NCBI RefSeq assembly: GCF_003991565.1
Contig: NZ_CP032819.1
Location: forward strand, 310,001-374,000
Direction: 5' to 3'
From: Butyricimonas faecalis
Lineage (GTDB): Bacteria > Bacteroidota > Bacteroidia > Bacteroidales > Marinifilaceae
DNA: 64,000 nt
Positions within the stretch are counted from its first letter, which is position 1; each line of letters begins with the position of its first letter. Positions 19,001 through 28,134 of the stretch are shown one piece after another. Below the pieces are notes generated by a model. It did no database searches and had not been told where the DNA came from. It saw only the letters and a program-made list of their open reading frames with translations. Position numbers and translations under genes: made by a program.

Positions 19001-20011
19001 TCAATGCATTATCTTAAATATCAGTTCTTTCAATAGTTCCCCGTCAGAAATGTTAGCGTTACCGACACCTTTTGATTTAAGGTCATATTCCCGTAACCAA
19101 GAAATAATGTTGGCACATTTCATGGCGTTATATCTTTTCGCTCCTTCCGTGTAATCTTTTAGAAAATAGAGATTAATCCCTAGCAGCCGGGCCATTTCCT
19201 GCTGGTTAGGGGTAGTTTTCTTCTGGTAGTGGTACGTCAGCAGGTTTAGAAAATACCGGAACAACATACTGATCGTGAGTACCAACGGGTTGTTCTTGGG
19301 GTTGGCTTCGAAATAATTCACGATACGGTTTGCCTTCAGGTGATCCATTTGTATGATAGCAGCCGTGAGTTCGAACGTGTTGAATTCCTTGCTAATACCC
19401 GTGTGTTCTTCCACTAGATTTTCCTTGATTTCACCGCCTCCGGGAAGCAAGAGCATGAGTTTGTCCAGTTCATTGGCCACCTTGCTCAAATCGTTACCCA
19501 AGCTTTCCGCTAGAATGCCTGCGGCTTTTAACGAAATCATGTACTTCTTGTCTTTGCAGTACGAGATAATCCAGTCTGGAATTTTATTTTCATAAAGTTT
19601 GGCCGATTCGAAATAAACGCAGTGTGAAGAACTGCTTAATTTCTTGAATACCCCTTTACGTTTATCCGGTTTCTTGTTTTTATATAGAAACACGAGGATT
19701 GTTGTCGGTTGCAAATGATCAATATAAGGCAGTAAATTCTCAAAGTCCCGAATATTCTGGGCTTCCTTGACAATGACAACCTGACGTTGTGACATCATGG
19801 GAAAACGACGGGCTGTGTCGGTCACGGTAGTCATGGAGACATCGTTTCCGTATAATATTGTTTGGTTAAACGCCTTCTCGTCTTCCGTGAGGGCATTCTT
19901 CTCGATCCGTGCCGCTATATCGTCCAAGAAATAGGACTCCTCTCCCGATAAAAAGTAAATCGGGGCATATTTTCCTACTTTTAAATCTGCAACTATCTCT
20001 TCGTATTTCAT
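19001..20011 (-). CDS. holA: DNA polymerase III subunit delta
   Basis: A 336-residue clamp-loader subunit that opens the sliding clamp. The N-terminal AAA+-like domain is degenerate (YFLSGEESYFLDDIAARIE, with RRFPMMSQRQVVIVKEAQN following). Middle: LLPYIDHLQPTTILVFLYK. C-terminal helical collar: NFFEANPKNNPLV-like and MLFRYFLNLL. Length and order match HolA. It is transcribed alone on the minus strand, with family A repeat sequence just downstream (18879-18960). Confidence 0.93.
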   Translation of the reverse strand: MKYEEIVADLKVGKYAPIYFLSGEESYFLDDIAARIEKNALTEDEKAFNQTILYGNDVSMTTVTDTARRFPMMSQRQVVIVKEAQNIRDFENLLPYIDHLQPTTILVFLYKNKKPDKRKGVFKKLSSSSHCVYFESAKLYENKIPDWIISYCKDKKYMISLKAAGILAESLGNDLSKVANELDKLMLLLPGGGEIKENLVEEHTGISKEFNTFELTAAIIQMDHLKANRIVNYFEANPKNNPLVLTISMLFRYFLNLLTYHYQKKTTPNQQEMARLLGINLYFLKDYTEGAKRYNAMKCANIISWLREYDLKSKGVGNANISDGELLKELIFKIMH

Positions 20012-20081
20012 AAGGCAAAAGTAATAAACTTTAAATTCCGATCATATCAAAGAATAGTAATTTTAGCGCCGGGAACAGGAT

Positions 20082-20678
20082 TTATCGCCGGGAGATGTGA
20101 GACGAGTGTTCTTTTTCAAGCGTGCGTACGATCTGCTCGATTTCCCGATCCCGTCCGTTCGGTTCGTAATCGGCTTTCAGGTTATTCCCGAACAACAGAG
20201 CCAGTGATTGCCAAAAATAGGCATTTACCGTTCCCTTGTATTCTTTGATGTGATTGAACGACGTGTTGTTCGTCTCCCGGTAGATTAGGCGAACGAGAAT
20301 CTTTCCCTGTGTGACGGTTAATTTCATCAACGGTTGCTTGAAGGTGTGCATGAGTTCCTTGTACTCTTGCTTGATAATTTGCTTCCGTTTTGCCTCGGAG
20401 TCCGTTTGTGCGAGTTTATACTCGATCTCGTTGATCTTGGCGGCGGCTATTTTCGCGTATGGGAACACTTTCTTCACGTTATGAATCATCCTTAAATTGC
20501 GTTGTTGCTGGCGGGCATATTTCCGGGGATTTTTCAAACGGGCAACCACATCTACTTCATGGAGAAGAACATGGGGTATGGTATCCCTACCCATGATCAT
20601 GGACGGGACAACACTCTGCGCTGTTGCAAAGCTGTTAATAAATAAAGATAGGAGTGATATGATAAATATTTTGCACAT
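20082..20678 (-). CDS. DUF4294-like secreted protein
   Basis: A 198-residue protein with a signal peptide (MCKIFIISLLSLFINSFATAQ). The mature part contains NPRKYARQQQRNLRMIHNVKKVFPYAKIAAAKINEI, the conserved block of DUF4294 proteins of Bacteroidetes, whose function is unknown. It is rich in basic residues and probably periplasmic. It is separated by 70 bp from holA and may be a separate unit. Divergent from the AlgH gene. Confidence 0.85.
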   Translation of the reverse strand: MCKIFIISLLSLFINSFATAQSVVPSMIMGRDTIPHVLLHEVDVVARLKNPRKYARQQQRNLRMIHNVKKVFPYAKIAAAKINEIEYKLAQTDSEAKRKQIIKQEYKELMHTFKQPLMKLTVTQGKILVRLIYRETNNTSFNHIKEYKGTVNAYFWQSLALLFGNNLKADYEPNGRDREIEQIVRTLEKEHSSHISRR

Positions 20679-20751
20679 TTTTATATCTTTGCATTAACGC
20701 TTTATCAATACAAAGTTAGTAGATATATTTGATTTGTAAAAATATTAATTA

Positions 20752-21342
20752 GTGGAAAAGGAATTTCAGGATCTGTTTCAGATACGTCACAACGATGACC
20801 GTGTTGAGGTGGGAAAGGTGTTGATTGCAGAACCTTTTCTGGAAGGTAAGTATTTTAATCGTTCCGTGGTCTACATGGTGGAGCATGACCCGAGTGGGAG
20901 CGTGGGTTTTGTATTGAATAAGCCGTTACCTTACACGACTTCCGAGTTGGTAAAAGAACTCGAAGGTGTATATTTTCCCGTGTATATTGGTGGCCCCGTG
21001 GAGCGTAATCAGTTGTATTACATCCACCGGAGAAATGATATACCGGACTCGGAAGAGATCGCGAAGGGAATATATTGGGGAGGTGACTTTAAGGCTTTGA
21101 CGGAGATGTTGAAAGCCGGAAAGATATTAGAAGGTGAGATTCGTTTCTTTGCAGGATATAGTGGTTGGACGGATAGTCAGTTGGAGAATGAACTGTTGGA
21201 GAATTCTTGGATGGTGGGAGCGATTCCTACCAACACGTTGTTTACCATCCCGAACGAGGGTTTATGGGAACAGGCCATGAGTTCTCTGGGAGGAAGATAT
21301 AAGCTGTGGGCGAATTTCCCGGAAGATCCGATTCTTAATTAA
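20752..21342 (+). CDS. YqgE/AlgH family protein
   Basis: A 196-residue protein starting with GTG at 20752. Family blocks: KVLIAEPFLEGKYFNRSVVYMVEHDPSGSVGFVLNKPL (about 25-60), YIGGPVERNQLYYIH, IYWGGDFKAL, FAGYSGWTDSQLENEL, and the WMVGAIP end. AlgH/YqgE proteins are conserved cytoplasmic proteins of unclear role, once linked to alginate regulation. A TATCTTTG box at 20684-20691 lies upstream as a possible -7 element. Confidence 0.9.
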   Translation: MEKEFQDLFQIRHNDDRVEVGKVLIAEPFLEGKYFNRSVVYMVEHDPSGSVGFVLNKPLPYTTSELVKELEGVYFPVYIGGPVERNQLYYIHRRNDIPDSEEIAKGIYWGGDFKALTEMLKAGKILEGEIRFFAGYSGWTDSQLENELLENSWMVGAIPTNTLFTIPNEGLWEQAMSSLGGRYKLWANFPEDPILN

Positions 21343-21383
21343 TTGAAAATTGAGAATGAAGACGATTTGATGAGTTTGGAGTT

Positions 21384-21500
21384 TAGAGGGAACTACCCCC
21401 ACCGGCTCCCCCTTGCACAGGGGGAGAGATAGACGCGAGGAACGCTACAATGTAGCGTGTTCTCCCCCTATGTAAGGGGAAGTTTAGAGGGAGGGAGTTA
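21384..21500. repeat. Palindromic repeat, family A (copy A3)
   Basis: Shows the outer arms GGGAACTACCCCC and GGGGAAGTTTAGAGGG, with inner CTCCCCCTTGCACAGGGGGAGA, GAACGCTACAATGTAGCGTGTTC and CTCCCCCTATGTAAGGGG. It is the most divergent long copy. Between algH and rnpB. Confidence 0.7.
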
Positions 21501-21527
21501 AAGCGTTAGTCTTGTGCGGTTGGAATC

Positions 21528-21560
21528 TAAAATCTAAAATCATTAAATCTAAAATATAAA
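21528..21560. repeat. AT-rich TCTAAAA direct repeats
   Basis: Four copies of AATCTAAAA-like sequence lie immediately before the RNase P RNA. The same word (TTTTAGATT in the other orientation) appears at 27917-27943 and related AT arrays lie in the thi operon spacers. Confidence 0.5.
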
Positions 21561-21906
21561 GGCAGGCCGTTCTATCGCTGTCCCGCGAGGGAGAGAGGAA
21601 AGTCCGGGCAACGCAGGGCATCGTGCTTCTTAACGGGAAGGTCTCCGAGAGGGGGCAGTAGTGTAACAGAAAATAACCGTTCCGTTAGCGGAATAAGGGT
21701 GAAAAGGTGAGGTAAGAGCTCACCGGTATTCCGAGCGATCGGGATAGCCGTACACCTCACGAGTTGCAAGACCATGTACACTGGCGCTTAGGTTTGCCCG
21801 ACCGATGCCAGGGGGTAGGTCGCTAGAGCCGTGGAGAGATCTGCGGAGTAGATAAATGATAGAAACCGAAAGGTACAGAACCCGGCTTACAAGCCTGCCT
21901 TTTTTT
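21561..21906 (+). ncRNA. rnpB: RNase P RNA component, type A
   Basis: The catalytic RNA that trims the 5' ends of precursor tRNAs. The conserved core words are present in order: GAGGAAAGTCCGGGC near 21595-21609 (CR I/P4), ACAGAAAATA, CCGAAAGG-like AACCGAAAGGTACAGAA and GGCTTAC near the 3' end. The terminal helix is GGCAGGC at 21561 with GCCTGCC at 21893-21899, followed by T7, which also acts as terminator. About 345 nt, the usual size. Confidence 0.95.
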
Positions 21907-22039
21907 ATTGCAAACCAATTAATTTGCGATTTATGAATTACGATTTATGATTCAGAAAAGTATTAGTAGTGCATGGAAATTACCTGATCTAAAACCATAA
22001 ATTAAGAAATTAATAAAATCTATAACAACAACTTAGAAC

Positions 22040-23251
22040 GTGAAATCAATCAGAGAAATATTTAGAATTGGGTACGGACCTTCTTCTAGCCACACGATGG
22101 GACCGGGACGTGCCGCACATTATTTCAAGGAAAAGAATCCGGATGCCGAGCGCTACCGGGTTACCTTGTACGGGAGTTTGGCCCTAACGGGAGTGGGCCA
22201 TGGGACGGATGTTGCTATCCAGAAAATGATCAATCGACCGGATGATACGGAAATCATATGGGAATCCACGAAATCCCTACCGCATCACCCGAACGGGATG
22301 TTGTTCGAGGCTTTGAAAAATGGGGAGGTTGTTGATCGTTGGGAAGTATACAGTGTTGGTGGAGGTGCATTGTGGGATGAACAGGAAACGTTCAAGGAGG
22401 ATGAGGTTTATCCTGATACGAAAATGGCGGATATATTGAACTGGTGTAAGATCGAGGGACGCTCTTTCGTGGAGTACGTTGAATTGCATGAGGGACCGGA
22501 AATCTTCGATTACCTTGAAGAAGTTTGGAAAGTGATGGTTGCCAGCATCCATAACGGGTTAGAAAACGAGGGTGTGTTACCCGGTAACCTGCGGTTGGCA
22601 CGTAAGGCTTGTTCCTACCACGTGCGAGCCCAGCAATCGGCAGGAACTCTACGCCATATGGGAATGGTATTTGCTGCCGCTTTGGCAGTAGCCGAGGAGA
22701 ATGCGGCAGGAGGTAAGATCGTAACGGCTCCCACGTGCGGGTCTGCCGGGGTCGTACCTTCCGTGTTGTTTTTCTTGAAACACGATCAGGAGATTAGTGA
22801 TAAGCGGATTATAAAAGGATTGGCCACGGCCGGATTAATCGGCAACATTGTGAAAACCAACGGTTCCATTTCCGGAGCCGAGGTTGGGTGTCAGGGTGAG
22901 TTGGGAACGGCTTGTGCTATGGCGGCCGGTGCGGCAGCTCAGATTTTGGGAGGTACCCCGATGCAGATTGAGTATGCCGCGGAAATGGGCTTCGAACATA
23001 ACTTGGGCTTAACATGCGATCCCGTGGGTGGGTACGTGCAAATCCCTTGTATTGAGCGAAATGCTTTTATCTCCCAGAAAGCGCGGGAGTGTGCGATATA
23101 CTCCTTGTTCTCGGATGGTCGGCACAAGGTGTCTTTCGATGACGTGGTAGAAACCATGATGCAGACTGGTTGCGACATGCAGGCCAAGTATCGCGAGACA
23201 AGTCTCGGAGGGCTCGCCCGTATTTATAGGGCCCCATTGAAAAAATCGTAA
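22040..23251 (+). CDS. sdaA: L-serine ammonia-lyase, iron-sulfur, single chain
   Basis: A 403-residue enzyme deaminating L-serine to pyruvate. The N-terminal beta domain (RIGYGPSSSHTMGPGRAA, about 10-28) and the C-terminal alpha domain with the [4Fe-4S] cysteine segments (TAPTCGSAGVVPSVL, LTCDPVGGYVQIPCIERN) are in one chain, as in E. coli SdaA. The substrate-loop motif SSSHT is intact. Start: MKSIREIF, the usual family start. Monocistronic between rnpB and the nuclease-family gene. Confidence 0.93.
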   Translation: MKSIREIFRIGYGPSSSHTMGPGRAAHYFKEKNPDAERYRVTLYGSLALTGVGHGTDVAIQKMINRPDDTEIIWESTKSLPHHPNGMLFEALKNGEVVDRWEVYSVGGGALWDEQETFKEDEVYPDTKMADILNWCKIEGRSFVEYVELHEGPEIFDYLEEVWKVMVASIHNGLENEGVLPGNLRLARKACSYHVRAQQSAGTLRHMGMVFAAALAVAEENAAGGKIVTAPTCGSAGVVPSVLFFLKHDQEISDKRIIKGLATAGLIGNIVKTNGSISGAEVGCQGELGTACAMAAGAAAQILGGTPMQIEYAAEMGFEHNLGLTCDPVGGYVQIPCIERNAFISQKARECAIYSLFSDGRHKVSFDDVVETMMQTGCDMQAKYRETSLGGLARIYRAPLKKS

Positions 23252-23341
23252 CGTTGAAATCCGGGAGCATTGAGCCGGAATGGTACATTAATTGTAACAA
23301 TTAAGAATAGAAAATCGTAGACCTAAAGTGATACAAGGCTT

Positions 23342-23932
23342 ATGGACAGGATTAAGTTAAAAGTTTTCGGGTTATCCTATAGTAGTATATCGCAAACCGG
23401 TGCGTACGCATTGATTCTGGCGGAAGAAAATGATGCCTTCCGCATCCCTATCATTATCGGGGTTGCTGAAGCTCAATCCATTGCCATTCAGATGGAACAT
23501 CTGCACTCGCGGCGTCCCCTGACACACGATTTGATGAAAAGTCTGGCAGATAACCTGGGAGTGGTTTTGGAGGAGGTCTATATATATCATTGGGAATCCG
23601 GTATCTTTTATTCGGAACTACGTTTTAGGAATGGAGAGAAGTTTCTGAAAATTGATTCGCGTACCTCTGACGCCGTTGCCCTTGCCTTGCGTTATAATTG
23701 TCCGATTTATATAGCGGCCAGCGTAGTTACTAAAACTGCCATTCCAATTTCTGATTTGGCTGCGGGAGAGTTTAGCGGGCAAAAGTCTGTTGAAGCAGAG
23801 GAACCCGAGACAACCGAATATAATTTCACGATAGAGGAGTTAACCCATTTATTGGATGAAGCTGTGAAAAACGAGGATTACGAGAGTGCCTCTCGTTTCA
23901 GAGATATGCTGAAAGCCAGAAAAGGGGAATAA
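23342..23932 (+). CDS. Bifunctional nuclease (BFN/DUF151) family protein with UVR motif
   Basis: A 196-residue protein. The BFN domain spans about residues 1-135 (FGLSYSSISQTGAYALIL, FRIPIIIGVAEAQSIAIQ, RTSDAVALALRYNCPIY). A UvrB/UvrC interaction motif is at about 160-193 (LLDEAVKNEDYESASRFRDML). This fusion is the standard Bacteroidetes form. Family members have been reported to have RNase and DNase activity in plants. It is 10 bp before pgi and likely cotranscribed with it. Confidence 0.88.
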   Translation: MDRIKLKVFGLSYSSISQTGAYALILAEENDAFRIPIIIGVAEAQSIAIQMEHLHSRRPLTHDLMKSLADNLGVVLEEVYIYHWESGIFYSELRFRNGEKFLKIDSRTSDAVALALRYNCPIYIAASVVTKTAIPISDLAAGEFSGQKSVEAEEPETTEYNFTIEELTHLLDEAVKNEDYESASRFRDMLKARKGE

Positions 23933-23942
23933 TATATAAAAC

Positions 23943-25250
23943 ATGAAAACAATGGACCGCATAAAACTTGACTATTCGAAGGTGTTGCCGTTTGTAGGGG
24001 AACAAGAGATTGCCGTGCAACGAGAGAAAGCAACAAAGGCTCTAAAGGGCTTAGAAGATGGAACTTGTAAAGGAAGAGACTTTCTGGGCTGGCTTGACCT
24101 GCCTGTGTGCATCACGGATGATGAACTGAATCGTATTTCCGCTTGTGCTGGCAAGTTAAGGGAGCAAACTGATGTTGTTGTCATCGTGGGGATCGGGGGA
24201 TCTTACTTGGGAGCTAAGGCGGTGATCGAGGCTATGTCCAGTAGTTTCGATGCGTGTTCCGGTATGAAGGTTGTTTTTGCGGGAAATAATGTGAGCGAAG
24301 ACTATTTATACGAGTTACAAGCGTTCCTCAAGGATAAAAAATTCGGTATATGCGTGATTTCCAAATCAGGTACCACTACCGAGCCTGCCGTGGCTTTCCG
24401 TTTACTAAAAGATCAATTGATCGAGCAGGAGGGGCTTGCCGTTGCAAGGGAGAGAATCGTTGCTATTACTGACGAGAAAAAGGGAGCTTTGCGAACCATG
24501 GCAGATCGGGAAGGATATGAGACTTTCGTTATCCCGGACAATGTTGGGGGACGCTATTCCGTGCTGACTCCCGTAGGTTTGCTGCCCGTGGCTATTGCTG
24601 GGTTTGATGTCCGGGCTCTGGTTAAGGGTGCCGTGGATATGCGGATGTATGAAAAAGGTAACGGGGCAGAGCTTTCCGCCACTTATGCTGCCGTTCGGAA
24701 CACCCTCTACGAAAAGGGGTACGTGATCGAGATCACTGTAAATTTCAATCCAAAACTGCATTATGTTGCCGAATGGTGGAAACAGCTTTACGGGGAAAGC
24801 GAGGGAAAGGAGAATAAGGGTATATTCCCTGCCAGTGTTGACTTCACGACAGATTTGCACTCCATGGGACAGTACATACAGGAGGGACGTCGCATTCTCT
24901 TCGAGACAGTTCTTTCTATCGATAAAACGAAATACTGGTTACAAGTTCCTCATGATGTTCATGACTTCGATAAACTGAATTATCTGGCCGGAAAACGTAT
25001 CGATGAGGTAAACAAGATGGCCGAGTTGGGCACCCAACTTGCCCATGTGGATGGTGGTGTCCCGAATATTAGGATCATTATCCCGGAATTAACGGAATAT
25101 TACTTGGGACAACTATTCTATTTTTACGAACTGGCTTGTGGTATTTCCGGTGGTATCCTCGGGGTGAATACCTTCGACCAACCGGGCGTGGAAGCCTATA
25201 AGAATAATATGTTCATGCTGCTCGGTAAGCCGGGATACGAGAAGAAATAA
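23943..25250 (+). CDS. pgi: Glucose-6-phosphate isomerase
   Basis: A 435-residue isomerase of the short bacterial type, interconverting glucose-6-P and fructose-6-P. Family motifs: [15 protein letters not shown] (about 78-92), [32 protein letters not shown], and the C-terminal [10 protein letters not shown]. The start could also be the second Met (23952). A strong terminator closes the gene and also serves the convergent E1 gene. Confidence 0.95.
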   Translation: MKTMDRIKLDYSKVLPFVGEQEIAVQREKATKALKGLEDGTCKGRDFLGWLDLPVCITDDELNRISACAGKLREQTDVVVIVGIGGSYLGAKAVIEAMSSSFDACSGMKVVFAGNNVSEDYLYELQAFLKDKKFGICVISKSGTTTEPAVAFRLLKDQLIEQEGLAVARERIVAITDEKKGALRTMADREGYETFVIPDNVGGRYSVLTPVGLLPVAIAGFDVRALVKGAVDMRMYEKGNGAELSATYAAVRNTLYEKGYVIEITVNFNPKLHYVAEWWKQLYGESEGKENKGIFPASVDFTTDLHSMGQYIQEGRRILFETVLSIDKTKYWLQVPHDVHDFDKLNYLAGKRIDEVNKMAELGTQLAHVDGGVPNIRIIIPELTEYYLGQLFYFYELACGISGGILGVNTFDQPGVEAYKNNMFMLLGKPGYEKK

Positions 25251-25287
25251 AAAGTGAACTGGCATCGCCAGTTCACTTTTTTATTTA
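25250..25287. terminator. Bidirectional terminator between pgi and the E1 gene
   Basis: Stem AAAAGTGAACTGGC / GCCAGTTCACTTTT with loop ATC, running into T-rich sequence on the + strand and, in the other direction, also into T-run on the minus strand. Confidence 0.85.
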
Positions 25288-26027
25288 AACAAAGATTCCT
25301 CCCCTCGTTCCTTCTTTTGGATGGCAAAAGTGAGGTAGGTGTTATTCAATATGTCAATAGTCAATAATTTTCCGGAAAGCACGCCGGGGTTTTCCAATAT
25401 GATCTTAATCGCCTCGTTTGCCTGTAAAGAACCGACAATTCCCGGTAATGCCCCGATGACACCTAGCGGTTGCGAGAAATTCTTGATCTCTTCATTATAC
25501 TCGAAAAGGTCGCGGTAAGTGGGGCCGTTCTTGTAATTAAACACGGATACCTGCCCGCGGAACTCGCATATGCTACCGTAAACGAACGGTTTCCCCAGCT
25601 TCACGCAAGCATCATTAATCAAGTAGCGAGCGTGCAGATTATCGGTAGCGTCCATGACAATGTCGTATTCGGGAATAATTTCGAGGGCGTTATCCAACGA
25701 TAATCGGGTAAAATAGGGTGTAATTCGGGTGAAGGGATTCAATTGTTGCAATTTCGTGGTGGCGACAGTGACTTTTGGGGTTCCCACGTGAGTGGTGTCG
25801 TATAATATTTGGCGTTGTAGGTTGGATTCAGAAACAACATCATCGTCCATGATACCAATATGGCCGATTCCTGCTGCCGTGAGGTAATATAATATGGGTG
25901 AGCCTAATCCCCCGGCTCCCACGACTAGAATACTCGTTGCTTTAATTTTTTCTTGTCCTTGAATTCTAATATCGTGTAAGATAATGTGTCGATTATAACG
26001 TTCTTGTTCTTGATTGGTGAGTGGCAT
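25281..26027 (-). CDS. ThiF/MoeB/HesA-family E1-like adenylyltransferase without zinc cysteines
   Basis: A 248-residue protein that by family adenylates the Gly-Gly end of a small ubiquitin-like protein such as ThiS. Nucleotide motif VVGAGGLGSPILYYL at about 36-50; SNLQRQILY and MDATDNLHARYLIND follow. The two zinc-binding CxxC pairs of MoeB/ThiF are absent: the first site reads GPTYRDLFEYNE, and the catalytic-cysteine region reads NFSQPLGV. Lacking cysteines here is unlike E. coli ThiF. It lies near the thiamine operon, but an invertase gene sits between. ThiF is the likely role, not certain. Confidence 0.8.
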   Translation of the reverse strand: MPLTNQEQERYNRHIILHDIRIQGQEKIKATSILVVGAGGLGSPILYYLTAAGIGHIGIMDDDVVSESNLQRQILYDTTHVGTPKVTVATTKLQQLNPFTRITPYFTRLSLDNALEIIPEYDIVMDATDNLHARYLINDACVKLGKPFVYGSICEFRGQVSVFNYKNGPTYRDLFEYNEEIKNFSQPLGVIGALPGIVGSLQANEAIKIILENPGVLSGKLLTIDILNNTYLTFAIQKKERGEESLFK

Positions 26028-26059
26028 TTGTGATAAAAATTCTATTTGTTCTACTCTTG

Positions 26060-26665
26060 TTATTTGTTTTCGTTAATGTGTTGTTTGACAAATCGATTGA
26101 CCGTGCAGATGGATACTTTGTATTTCTTAGCTATTTTTTTGTAAGACACGCTGTTATCCATGAGTTCAATAACTTTCTCCTTATTTTGTATCAACACGTT
26201 CAATTGTGGGCAACTGCCCTGCGGGCGCCCTAGCTTCTTACCCTCGGCCTTTCTTACCGCGAGAGCCTCTCTTGTCCGGATGGATATAAGATTACGTTCG
26301 ATTTCCGCTACTAGCCCGAATGCGAACCCTAGGATTTTACTGTTCAGGTTATTCTCGAAAGTGTATCCTTCTTTCGTACTATGAAGAACAATTTTACGTT
26401 GAATACAGGTATTGATGATATTCATGATGTCAATTAATGTTCTGCTCAATCGCGAAACCTCCGTGACGATAAGACAATCTCCTTCATGTAAAGATTCCAG
26501 GAGATCACCTAATTTCCGGTCGTTACTGCTTACTTTTCCACTGACAACATCGTGATACCATTTGTCAATATGAAGTCCCCGGTGGGCTGCAAATTTTTTG
26601 ATCTCCTGTTGCTGGTTTTCCAAATGCTGTTTATTTGTGCTGACTCGCAAATATGCAACTACCAT
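26060..26665 (-). CDS. Mpi-family master DNA invertase (serine recombinase)
   Basis: A 201-residue serine recombinase. Start MVVAYLRVSTNKQ with catalytic Ser9; LIVTEVSRLSRTLIDIM and GFAFGLVAEIERNLISIRTREAL follow, then a C-terminal HTH (SYKKIAKKYKVSICTVNRFV). The Mpi family of Bacteroides controls inversion of many promoter segments. The frame is open to 26722, but a TACGTTTG -7 box at 26697-26704 lies in that extension, favouring the 26665 start. Between thiH and the E1 gene. No invertible segment was found locally. Confidence 0.85.
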   Translation of the reverse strand: MVVAYLRVSTNKQHLENQQQEIKKFAAHRGLHIDKWYHDVVSGKVSSNDRKLGDLLESLHEGDCLIVTEVSRLSRTLIDIMNIINTCIQRKIVLHSTKEGYTFENNLNSKILGFAFGLVAEIERNLISIRTREALAVRKAEGKKLGRPQGSCPQLNVLIQNKEKVIELMDNSVSYKKIAKKYKVSICTVNRFVKQHINENK

Positions 26666-26696
26666 AGTTAAAATGATTTTTAAAGTATTGAAAAGA

Positions 26697-26704
26697 CAAA
26701 CGTA
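26697..26704 (-). promoter_or_regulatory. -7 box upstream of the Mpi-family gene
   Basis: TACGTTTG on the minus strand matches TAnnTTTG. No clear TTTG lies 19-20 nt upstream, so only the -7 part is supported. Confidence 0.45.
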
Positions 26705-26762
26705 ACAAAAGGAGAAGAACATTTATTGTTTTCCAGAGGTTAAAAGAAGTTATCAAACATAT

Positions 26763-26799
26763 AATAATAGGGTTTAGCGTGTCACCAAACCCTATTATT
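26763..26799. terminator. Perfect 13-bp hairpin after thiH
   Basis: AATAATAGGGTTT (26763-26775) and AAACCCTATTATT (26787-26799) flank an 11-nt loop. It lies between the thiH end and the Mpi gene start, so it probably ends the thi operon. Confidence 0.7.
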
Positions 26800-26804
26800 G
26801 TTAA

Positions 26805-27914
26805 TTACATCCATGCATCCCAATCCTTCCAGACGGGTTCATACCCTTGAGCCTTGATGGCTTCGACCATCTCTTGCGGGGTACGACTATCGTTGATGGC
26901 AAATTGTTCCAGTTCTTTGTGAGGAACGACGTACCCGCCCGGCTCCGTGCTTGACCCGGCACTCATGGATGTAGCACCCAGGTGCATCACGTGATCTCGG
27001 AATTCCCGGCTTTCCCGCGTGGATATGGAAATTTCTGCCTGCTGATCCAGCAAACGGTAGGCGCATATCAGTTGTACCATCTGCTTGTCGTTGATCGGGT
27101 CTTTCGGCATGAAGGCCCCGGCGTGTGGTCGTAAACGAGGAAGAGAGATCGAGTACTTGGAACGCCAGTAGGTCTTCTCCAGGTATTTCAAATGCAGGGC
27201 CGTGAAGAACGAGTCGGTACGCCAGTCTTCCAACCCGAGCAATGCCCCGATACCCATTTTTTGTACTCCGGCCGTGCATACTCTGTCGGGAGTTTCCAGA
27301 CGGTAGCGATAGTTAGCCTTTCGTCCCTTGGGATGATATTTCGGATATTGTTGCTCGTTATATGTTTCTTGGTACACGCATACGAAACTCAATCCTGCTT
27401 CATGCAGGCGGGCATAATCCTCGGTGTTGAGAGGTTGCACTTCAAGGGCGATCTGAGAGAATTTATCCCGTACCGCGCGGATCACTTTCTCGTAATAATC
27501 CACCGTGGTCACGGCTGGTGCCTCACCCGACACAAGTAGTAGATGTTTGAATCCCCATCCGGTAATGACATCGGTTTCTGCCTGAACCTCTTCAAGCGTA
27601 AGCATCTTCCGGTGAATATCGTTATCGTGATTGAAGCCACAGTACACGCAGAAATTCGTGCAGTAGTTGGAAACGTACAAGGGAATATACAACTGGATTG
27701 TGTTCCCGAATCTTTCCAAGGTCAGGCGATTAGCCTCTACGGCCATATCCTCTAACAGCGAGGTGGCTGCCGGGGAGATTAACGCCATAAAATCATCTAA
27801 CGTGCGATGTGGGTTGTTTATTGCTGCGATAGCATCGTTTTTCGACTTATCCATGATGTTTTGTTTCACATCCTCCCAGTCGTAGGTTTTTAGGGTATCA
27901 TAGAATGAAGTCAT
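26805..27914 (-). CDS. thiH: 2-iminoacetate synthase ThiH (tyrosine lyase)
   Basis: A 369-residue radical SAM enzyme that cleaves tyrosine to p-cresol and dehydroglycine for thiazole synthesis. The cluster motif CTNFCVYCGF (CxxxCxxC) is near residue 84, VSNYCTN preceding it. SLPRLRPHAGAF and SISTRESREFRDHV are family blocks. Length equals E. coli ThiH (377). Last gene of the thi operon before the terminator at 26763-26799. Between it and thiG lies a family A repeat. Confidence 0.95.
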   Translation of the reverse strand: MTSFYDTLKTYDWEDVKQNIMDKSKNDAIAAINNPHRTLDDFMALISPAATSLLEDMAVEANRLTLERFGNTIQLYIPLYVSNYCTNFCVYCGFNHDNDIHRKMLTLEEVQAETDVITGWGFKHLLLVSGEAPAVTTVDYYEKVIRAVRDKFSQIALEVQPLNTEDYARLHEAGLSFVCVYQETYNEQQYPKYHPKGRKANYRYRLETPDRVCTAGVQKMGIGALLGLEDWRTDSFFTALHLKYLEKTYWRSKYSISLPRLRPHAGAFMPKDPINDKQMVQLICAYRLLDQQAEISISTRESREFRDHVMHLGATSMSAGSSTEPGGYVVPHKELEQFAINDSRTPQEMVEAIKAQGYEPVWKDWDAWM

Positions 27915-27943
27915 TCATTTTAAATTTTAGATTTTAGATTCCA
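27915..27943. repeat. AT-rich TTTTAGATT repeats
   Basis: Directly repeated TTTTAAATTTTAGATTTTAGATT next to copy A4 in the thiH-thiG spacer; similar words occur at 21528-21560. Confidence 0.45.
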
Positions 27944-27968
27944 ATTGCATGGGGCCAATGCTTTAACA

Positions 27969-28079
27969 ATCCCCTCTAACTCCCCCTTACACATGGGGTA
28001 TGTGCTGTATTGTTACATTGGAGCGCATCTTTGCGTCCGTTTTCCCTCCTGTGTAAGGAGGGGTTAGAGGAGGTAGTTT
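27969..28079. repeat. Palindromic repeat, family A (copy A4)
   Basis: The best preserved copy, about 110 bp: CCCCTCTAACTCCCCCTTACACATGGGG, then GTTACATTGGAGCGCATC, TTGCGTCCGTTTTCCCTCC, and the closing arm GTGTAAGGAGGGGTTAGAGG, with AGGTAGTTT after it. The two ends are imperfect inverted repeats (CCTCTAAC...CCCTTACACA). Located between thiG and thiH. Confidence 0.75.
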
Positions 28080-28134
28080 ATCAATCAGGCACCCTGCGGG
28101 GATCCTTTACTTTATAAACTTTGAGAACTCATTT

